In this document: piece by piece, positions 57,600-64,000 of the stretch
Layout: each line of letters opens with the position of its first letter
Position numbering within the stretch: position 1 is the stretch's first letter
Assembly (NCBI RefSeq): GCF_036323735.1
Contig: NC_086025.1
Location: forward strand, 109,910,688 to 109,974,687
Source of the DNA: Rattus norvegicus
Lineage: Eukaryota; Chordata; Mammalia; Rodentia; Muridae
Direction of reading: 5' to 3'
DNA length: 64,000 nucleotides
Program-made: the position numbers and the translations under genes
The notes under the pieces: model-generated
What the model was told of the DNA's origin: nothing
Seen by the model: the letters and a program-made list of their open reading frames with translations, nothing else
Database searches by the model: none

Positions 57600-58015
57600 T
57601 CACATGGCGTCCTACACCATCCTGATTACTTGTTATCTTTGTATCAACTTGCTACAAGCTAGAGTAATTTGAGAAGAGGGATCCTCGATTGGAAAAAAAT
57701 GCCTACCACATTGGCCTGTGGACAAGCCTATTCTTTTTGATTATGACTGATGTGGAAGGGACAGCCCACTGTGGGTGGAGCCACCCCGGGGCAGATGGTC
57801 TTGGAATGTGTAAGGAAGCAGGCAGAGCAAGCCACTAGGAGCAAGCCAGTGAACAGCACCCCTCCGTGGCCTCTGCTACTGTTCCTGACGTCAGATTCCT
57901 GCTTTGGGTTTCTCTTCTGACTTCCCTCGGTGATGAACTGGGACCCGCAGAGTATAAATGAAAGTTGGTTTAAATAGTACAGTGTTTTATCGCGGCAAGA
58001 AACCTTAACTAAGAC
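57600..58015. mobile_element. URR1-like rodent DNA transposon
   Basis: The stretch cccactgtgggtggagccac through aggaagcaggcagagcaagc and the aaaccttaactaagac end resemble the rodent hAT-type repeat URR1. An open minus-strand frame across it is fortuitous. Confidence 0.6.
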
Positions 58016-58261
58016 ATCTGAAGGATAGTTTAAATTCTGTCCTTCAAAAGGGTAGTCATTACATCTCTGCCTGGATCCTGATGGGTACTGAACTGGAAAG
58101 TTATCGTTACCTTGTATCTTAGAATTGTATGTGGTCACCCATTTCAGATCACTTGTTCCTGCTAATGATATCACTTCTATCATGAATGGCCTGAGCAGGC
58201 AGCCACAGCATGGACAAAATTTCTGTTTCCTGTTGCCAAGATAAAATCGTCTCAACAAACC

Positions 58262-58408
58262 CAGCGGTTTAATTCCAGTACTTGGGAAACAAAGGCAGAG
58301 GCAGGTGGATCTCTTCGTTTGAGGCCAGCTTGGTCTGCAAACTGAGTTCTAGGACAGCCAGGGCTACACAGGGAAAACTAACCAACCAAACAAAAACAAA
58401 CAAACAAA
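58262..58408 (+). repeat. B1 SINE
   Basis: attccagtacttgggaaaca ... agccagggctacacagggaa. Confidence 0.82.
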
Positions 58409-58421
58409 ATCCCCAAAAGCC

Positions 58422-58552
58422 AGATGTGGTGGTGCATGCCCCTAATTCCAACACTTGGGAGGTAGAAGCAGCAAGATCTCTGAGTTTGAGGCCAGCCTGG
58501 TCTACAAATTAAGTTCTAGAGTAGCCAGGGCTAAACAAAACAAACAAAAGCA
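58422..58552 (+). repeat. B1 SINE
   Basis: cagatgtggtggtgcatgcc ... agtagccagggctaaacaaa. Confidence 0.88.
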
Positions 58553-58631
58553 ACTGAAGTATTTGACTCATAATTCCAGGTTACAATCTATCATTGTGGG
58601 GGAAGTCAGGGCAACAGAAACCTAGAGCAAG

Positions 58632-58733
58632 GGGTTGGGGATTTAGCTCAGTGGTAGAGCGCTTGCCTAGGAAGCGCAAGGCCCTGGGTTCGGTCCCCAG
58701 GTCCGAAAAAAAAAAAAAGAAAAGAAAAAAAAG
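58632..58733 (+). repeat. ID SINE
   Basis: Full ID body; the flanks aacctagagcaa and aacctaaagcag are a slightly diverged duplication. Confidence 0.95.
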
Positions 58734-58759
58734 GAACCTAAAGCAGCTTGTTAGGGTCA

Positions 58760-59390
58760 AGGAACCACTGCACAAATGCTAGAACTCTGGTCTCAGTTTA
58801 TTAAAGGAATAGTTTAATAACTGATCAATCAGGGACATAGCCTAGCCTGGGGGAGCTAAGAATCTGACTCCCAATATTCCCCAGGGCCAGTTTATAAAGG
58901 CAAACCCCACAATGAGCTCACATTCAGGTATAGAAAGGGCTGCAGGGTGGTTGGTCCTTACTCAACTATTTTGACAGTTTAGACAGAACAGTTCAAATTG
59001 ACCTTTGATTGGCCCTATGTGGAGCCTGTGCAGTTTCTTAAGAATAACAAACCTTATAGCAAGATCTGTGATCACCTTGATCCTCCTCTGAGTCAAACTG
59101 TTTTCTGTGACAGGCAGGCATGGAACAAAATGGCTACAAGCTATGCTAGGGGAGCAGGCCTCAACACGGCTAGTCACATGCCATCCACAGGAGAAGACGG
59201 CAATGACTCCTACATGAGAGTAGGTTTGTTTTTTCCACTCTTACAAAAATCCCTTTCCTAGGGAATGGTAACACTCACAGTGGGCAAAGTCTCTCCACTA
59301 ATTAAGATAAGCCCCACAGACATGCCCAGAGGCCAACCTAATTTAGACAATCGCTGAGATTCCCTTTCTAGGCAACTGTTTTGTGTCAAG
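58760..59390 (-). mobile_element. Probable LTR, minus orientation
   Basis: Minus-strand order CCAAT (about 59012-59007), TATAAA (58896-58891), AATAAA (58802-58797). Boundaries are approximate. Confidence 0.5.
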
Positions 59391-59534
59391 TTAACAAAGT
59401 TAACTTTATACGAAAAAAAATCTTTGAGATCATCTCATCTTATAGCTCAGGGTGGCCTCAAACTTACACTGACCTTCCCGCCTTAGCCTCCTCAGTGAGA
59501 TTAGAGAAGAAGCACTATGCCTAGCTGATTTACT

Positions 59535-59638
59535 TTTCCTTTTTTCTTTTTTTTTCTTTTTTTTTTCAGAGCTGGGGACCGAACCCAGGGCCTTGCGGTT
59601 GCTAGGCGAGCGCTCTACCACTGAGCTAAGTCCCCAAC
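59535..59638 (-). repeat. ID SINE
   Basis: Reverse ID with several substitutions; gctgatttactttt occurs on both sides. Confidence 0.95.
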
Positions 59639-59727
59639 CTGCTGATTTACTTTTCTATTTTGTTGAGATAGGGTTTCCTCTATATAACAGCCCAGCTGTC
59701 CTCTCCAGGCCCATCTATGATTTTCTT

Positions 59728-59742
59728 TAAAGATTGACTGAT

Positions 59743-59777
<35 letters not shown>

Positions 59778-59937
59778 TATACAAGCACACTGTAGCTGTC
59801 TTCAAACACACCAGAAGAGGACATCAGATCCCATTACAGATGATTGTGAGCCACCATGTGGTTTCTGGGATTTGAACTCAGGACCTCTGGAAGAGCAGTC
59901 AGTGCTCTTAATCACTGAGCCATCTCTCCAGCTCCCA
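59728..59937 (-). repeat. B2 SINE with (TTTA)n tail
   Basis: Reverse B2 whose tail has expanded into about eleven TTTA units (59731-59778). Confidence 0.93.
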
Positions 59938-61188
59938 TCTATGATTTTATCGCTAATAATTATACATTATATGTTATCTAATAATTATACATAGGTCCTG
60001 GGAATCTAAACCCCAGTCCTCACGCTTGCAGGGCAGCACATTAGCCACTGGGTACCTGTTTGATGAAAATGTATTGGACGCATTAATTCCAGAGGTTGAC
60101 ATCATTAGACCCACTCCCTGGTACCCTAGTATCCTCGAGCAAAGAACTGTATGTCAGGCAGCCGGCTCTACTAACTACCTTATGCCAATACTGGCTGTTT
60201 TGGACATTCTACAGATGTGCAGGGCTAAAATATAACTTCATTCTAAGAGGTGTGGCTTCAGCAATGATGGCTTAAACAGTTTTGGGTAGGTCTTTCCCCG
60301 CAGCCACTTGTACCAGGTCAGAGGAGCACTTCCCTATACAGTCTAGCAAAGGAGACTGGGATTGGTACAAAACAGTGCCTCAGTTGACTTCATCCTTCAT
60401 TTGCATAATGACCTGTCCTGACTGGTGCAAACACCCCACTTCTTAGAATATTAGCTAAATTAGACTGTTTGGCTCCCTTGGTAAACAGGCTGGGAGACAC
60501 ATTTACCCCTGCCTCTTTTGAAAGGCGCATGAATGTGTACAGCAGATTGATCTCAAAGATATAGGCAAGGGCGACCTTGGAATTCTGGATCCCTACCTCA
60601 GCTTCCTAAGTCCTGAGATTATAACTGGCAGGAGACAGTTTTTGTGCCCTCCCACTGTAGTAGTCCAGGCTGGATTTGAACTCATGGAGATCTACCTGCC
60701 CTTCAAGTGTTGGGATTAAAGCTATGTATCGCCATCACGCTCATGCTTTCTCACCTACTGTTCTTGATTGGGATGGGCTGGTATGGCAAAGAAAGAAAAG
60801 ATAGCAGTGGAGACAAGGACAGAAGGCAGCAGAGCTGCCACAGAGGCAGAGATGGGGGTGGGGCAGCAGTAGTAGAAATAGAGGCTTTAAGAGGCAAGGG
60901 TCATAGCCTTTCCTCAGAAACTATCACCAGCCACTGTCAAAGGCTGGGAAATCTGGACAGTTAGGCCTACACAAGACCTAACCACTTGCCGCTGTAGCCC
61001 GAAGGGTCCTAATCAGTATCTAAGGCTGCATAGGATCTGGAACCGTTGCAGCTCCTGGCTATCTCCTTCGCTGTCAGAAGCAGAGGGTTACACAACCTGC
61101 CAAGGACCAGCCTTGGAAAAACTCACTAACTCAAGATTTCTATTTTGGAAGAGCAAGGACCCCAGGCAGCTAATCGCTAATAGAAGCA

Positions 61189-61228
<40 letters not shown>

Positions 61229-61859
61229 CACCAAACGGAGTACTTTCCCAGAACAGACTCCAATACTGAAATTGTCTTCTGCTGGGATTATGTAGCTGAG
61301 AAGGCCAGTGTCCTTATCTGTGCTAACAAATGTGCCCGTGGAAGGTAATAATATGGAACCACTGAGAAGCAGAAAACCACAAACAGGTATGGAAGAGAAA
61401 AACCGAACAGCGTTCTAGAGAGCTGTGTGCAGCGGCATCTGTCACCAGGCTCCCCAAAACCTGCAAACTATAGATTCATTAATCAGTTCCCTTTGCCCAA
61501 GCCTGCTTGACTCCGACTTTCTATACTTTAGAAGTCCTAACAAATGTCCCAAAGTTAGCTCCTCGGCAAAGTCAGAGGTCTGTCCAAAGCTGCCTTCTCA
61601 CTGCGGAGTCCTGCGTCATTCACATTCAGTTCCTGGCGATCTGGAGCCGAGGGTTAAAGGGAGGCAGCAAACACTCCTAGACACCAGGAGCACCGGCTTC
61701 CGAGCTACGCTTCAGATTTTGCGAGCTGGCCGTGTGGTTTTGATGCCTGACAAAGCAAACACGCAATAGGCAGCTAGAAAAGTCCCTGCAAGTGGTGACG
61801 GGAAGGGGGATACATCTGCACCAACAACAGTGTCTCAGCCTCTGGGAGAAAGCCCAATA
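59938..61859. other. Spacer between Wdr97 and Hgh1
   Basis: A B1-like fragment (about 60655-60740), a poly(A) tract and unique or old LTR-like sequence. No gene is recognised. Confidence 0.5.
61190..61227. repeat. Poly(A) tract of about 37 bp
   Basis: Pure A run with no recognisable SINE body directly before it. Confidence 0.9.
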
Positions 61860-61997
61860 CTATGGCCCACAATGCCTTGCGCCAAGGCCGGTCCCGCCCC
61901 CTTCAGCTGGGTTCTCAGACTCGGAAGGGTTTTAACGACTTCCGCTTTCCCGGCGGTGGCCCTTGTGTAGTGAGAAGCGACTAAAACTGCTGGCGGC
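61860..61997 (+). promoter_or_regulatory. Hgh1: Hgh1 proximal promoter
   Basis: A short GC-rich stretch with a GC box (cccgccccc, about 61896-61904) and CTTCCGC/CCCGGC motifs precedes the ATG, with no TATA box. Confidence 0.45.
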
Positions 61998-63708
61998 ATG
62001 AGGGGACCGGGAGTAGGTTCGGGGCTCTCCGGTGAGCGAGGGTTGTCAGGGAAGGAGGCTGGCGCGGACACGGAGGTGGCGGAACTGCTGCCCTTCCTGG
62101 TTCCCGGAGCGCGAGCAGACCTACAGGCAGCCGCGGCGCAGCACGTGCTGGCTCTGACTGGTGTGGGCTCGGGCCGCACGCTGTTGGCTGGACAGACAGC
62201 GTTGTTGCGGGCTTTGATCGACCTAGCGGTGGCCCCGATCCCAGCTCCTTCCCGCGATGCCTCCCGTGCGCTGGTGAACTTGGCTGCTGATCCGGATCTG
62301 CACTGGCAGATGCTGGCGGCGGACCCGGAGCTGCCTGTCCGCCTGCTGCGCTGCGTGTTGGACCCTCAGTGGCCCTGGGCTGAAGAGTTGGCTGCAGTGC
62401 TGGCCAACCTGAGTCGCGAGCCGGCTCCGTGTGCTGTGTTAACGGAGAAGCTGGTGGCCGCTGAGCCCGAGCGACTGGGTCTGGAGCGGCTTGTCAGCGC
62501 GCTGTGCATGCCCAGTTACAACGCGTCCGCACCCCTGCATTACCTGGGGCCGTTGCTCTCCAACCTTAGCCAGCAGGCGGAGGTGCGTGCTTTTCTCCTG
62601 GACCCGGACAGGTGAAACCCAGTCGCTTGCGGGGTCGGGAAGGGGTAAGGGGGGAGTGGCAGTAAACAAGGAGAGCAGTGAGTATCCTCTTCCAACAGGT
62701 GTGTGGTCCAACGGCTATTGCCACTTACCCAGTACACAGACTCCTCGGTGCGCAGGGGCGGGGTGGTGGGAACACTTCGGAATTGCTGTTTCGAACATCG
62801 TGAGTGCCATTGCTAGGGTGGGGACTGGACCCTAGGGACCCAACAGACCAATCTTCTGATCCCCTTCCTTGTCCCCTCTCCCCACCTCCAGGACACCACA
62901 AGTGGTTACTCGGGCCCCAAGTCGACATTCTCCCCTTCTTGCTACTGCCCTTGGCTGGGCCTGAAGAGTTTTCCGAGGAAGAGATGGAGGGTGAGTGACT
63001 TGGGTGGTTGCGTCAGGGCTGTCTGGGCTAGAGGGGAGACTACTAGGAGAGATGGAGCAGTGTTCAGGACTAGAGTCCCTTCAGCAGCCTTTAAGGAAGA
63101 GGTCATTACAGACACACACGAGGCTCACCCAGGCAGAGCAGGGCTTGGGTGTCCAGCACAGGGACCAACAGGCTCCCACTCTCACTCCTAGAGCTGCCCG
63201 TTGACCTGCAGTACCTATCACCGGACAAGCAGCGAGAGCCGGATGCTGACATCCGAAAGATGCTTATCGAAGCCATCATGCTGGTGAGCAGGGGCCTGTG
63301 ATGTTAAAGCCTCCCCACAATTCATATTGGCATCTGAGTAACCTTTTCGTCTCCCTAGCTGACAGCCACCGCACCTGGTCGGAAGCAGGTACGGGATCAG
63401 GGTGCTTACTTGATCCTTCGAGAGTTATATGCCTGGGAGTCAGAGCCTGATGTGCGAATGGCTTGTGAGAAGCTTATCCAGGTGAGTGCAGGGTAAGGGA
63501 GGCTCAGCAAGTGCCAGCAGCTTAGGAGCTGCTCACCCGCCTCCTCTACTCGCAGGTGCTTATTGGGGATGAGCCAGAGGTTGGCATGGAAAACCTGCTG
63601 GAGGTGCAGGTACCTGAAGATGTGGAACGACAGCTCCAAGAGCTAGACCAGCAAGAACAGCAAGAGCTTGCTCAAGAGCGAAGAGACAAGGGTGCCCCAC
63701 GGACCTGA
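61998..63708 (+). CDS. Hgh1: HGH1 homolog (FAM203/BRP16), complete, 6 exons
   Basis: Exons: 61998-62611, 62699-62799, 62892-62990, 63192-63283, 63359-63481, 63556-63708; 1182 nt, 393 aa (human 390). The yeast homolog Hgh1 is an armadillo-type adaptor that helps fold eEF2 with TRiC/CCT and Hsp90, and the mammalian protein is thought to act alike in the cytosol. Helical repeats are visible as leucine-rich units: ALVNLAADPDLHWQML, ELAAVLANLSREPAPCAVL, and YLGPLLSNLSQ followed by FLLDPDRCVVQRLL. The conserved segments GGVVGTLRNCCFEH and LLGPQVDILPFLLLPLAGPEEFSEEEME follow. The Gln/Glu-rich tail ends KGAPRT. All introns are GT-AG. The ATG at 61998 is followed by a variable Gly-rich N terminus as in other mammals. 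The 3' end has only a weak AATACA-like signal near 63789, so the transcript may continue past the window. Confidence 0.96.
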
Positions 63709-64000
63709 AGCCCCTTTGGCCCACCTTTGCCAGGGTTCCCACAGGGTTCTAGGGTAAATGCCCAGTAAGTGTTGAGAAGCTCGAGGATAATACAGCCCAA
63801 TCCCGTGCCCTGTTGCAACCAGCACTAATGTGTGCTGTTCAGAGCTGCACTCTGGAGGTGGAGCCAGCCAGGTCCTGTATCACAGCTGCCTACAGATGAG
63901 GCAGGATGCCCATCGTCACTGGAACTATGAGGAGCCTGTTCCCAGACTGATAGGACTGGACTGAAAACACTGCGAGCCCTGGGAAGCCAACTAGTTTTTC

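Noticed and set aside
57728..58258. 176-codon open frame on the minus strand
   Set aside because: Lies over a URR1-like DNA transposon and B1-flanking sequence; no domain is recognised.
1..64000. A novel defence-type or multigene accessory system
   Set aside because: All coding content is explained by seven conserved mammalian genes and one retropseudogene; the rest is repeats.

Overview
This is a rodent nuclear genome window, almost certainly rat (Rattus norvegicus). The species call rests on ten ID elements, the BC1/tRNA-Ala-derived SINE that amplified strongly in rat, among many B1 and B2 SINEs. The gene order matches the block on human 8q24.3: Exosc4, Gpaa1, Cyc1, Sharpin, Maf1, Wdr97, Hgh1. 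I identified genes from protein families I know and built exons by hand. For every gene the exon phases close and give a full-length protein.

Layout. Positions 1-17.5 kb hold no complete gene. They contain SINEs, microsatellites, LTR-like pieces and a 5'-truncated Gucy1a1 retropseudogene (minus strand, about 2.58-3.35 kb). Exosc4 (17842-20216, +, 3 exons, 245 aa) and Gpaa1 (21947-25378, +, 12 exons, 621 aa) follow. An 11.6 kb gene-free stretch rich in SINEs and microsatellites separates Gpaa1 from Cyc1 (37112-39275, +, 7 exons, 326 aa). Sharpin (40873-44520, -, 8 exons, 381 aa) converges on Cyc1 and diverges from Maf1. Maf1 (CDS 46315-47735, +, 7 coding exons, 260 aa) is followed within about 170 bp by Wdr97 (48379-56889, +, 24 exons, 1656 aa). 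After 5 kb of repeats comes Hgh1 (61998-63708, +, 6 exons, 393 aa).

The genes are mostly housekeeping: RNA exosome ring, GPI-anchor transamidase, respiratory complex III, linear ubiquitination (LUBAC), Pol III repression and eEF2 folding. Wdr97 is a poorly characterised WD-repeat gene. They are independent single-gene units that lie together by conserved synteny; this is not an operon. Promoters look TATA-less and GC- or ETS-rich.

The most unusual signals are in splicing and regulation. Gpaa1 has a U12-type intron whose only frame-preserving ends are AT...AA. Exosc4 intron 1 and Wdr97 intron 16 are GC-AG. Sharpin intron 2 carries a polyadenylation signal 14 bp past its donor. Maf1 has a cluster of ZNF143-type motifs. 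A minus-strand LTR with tandem enhancer-like repeats faces the 3' end of Exosc4. I found no bacterial-type system, CRISPR array or novel multigene system.
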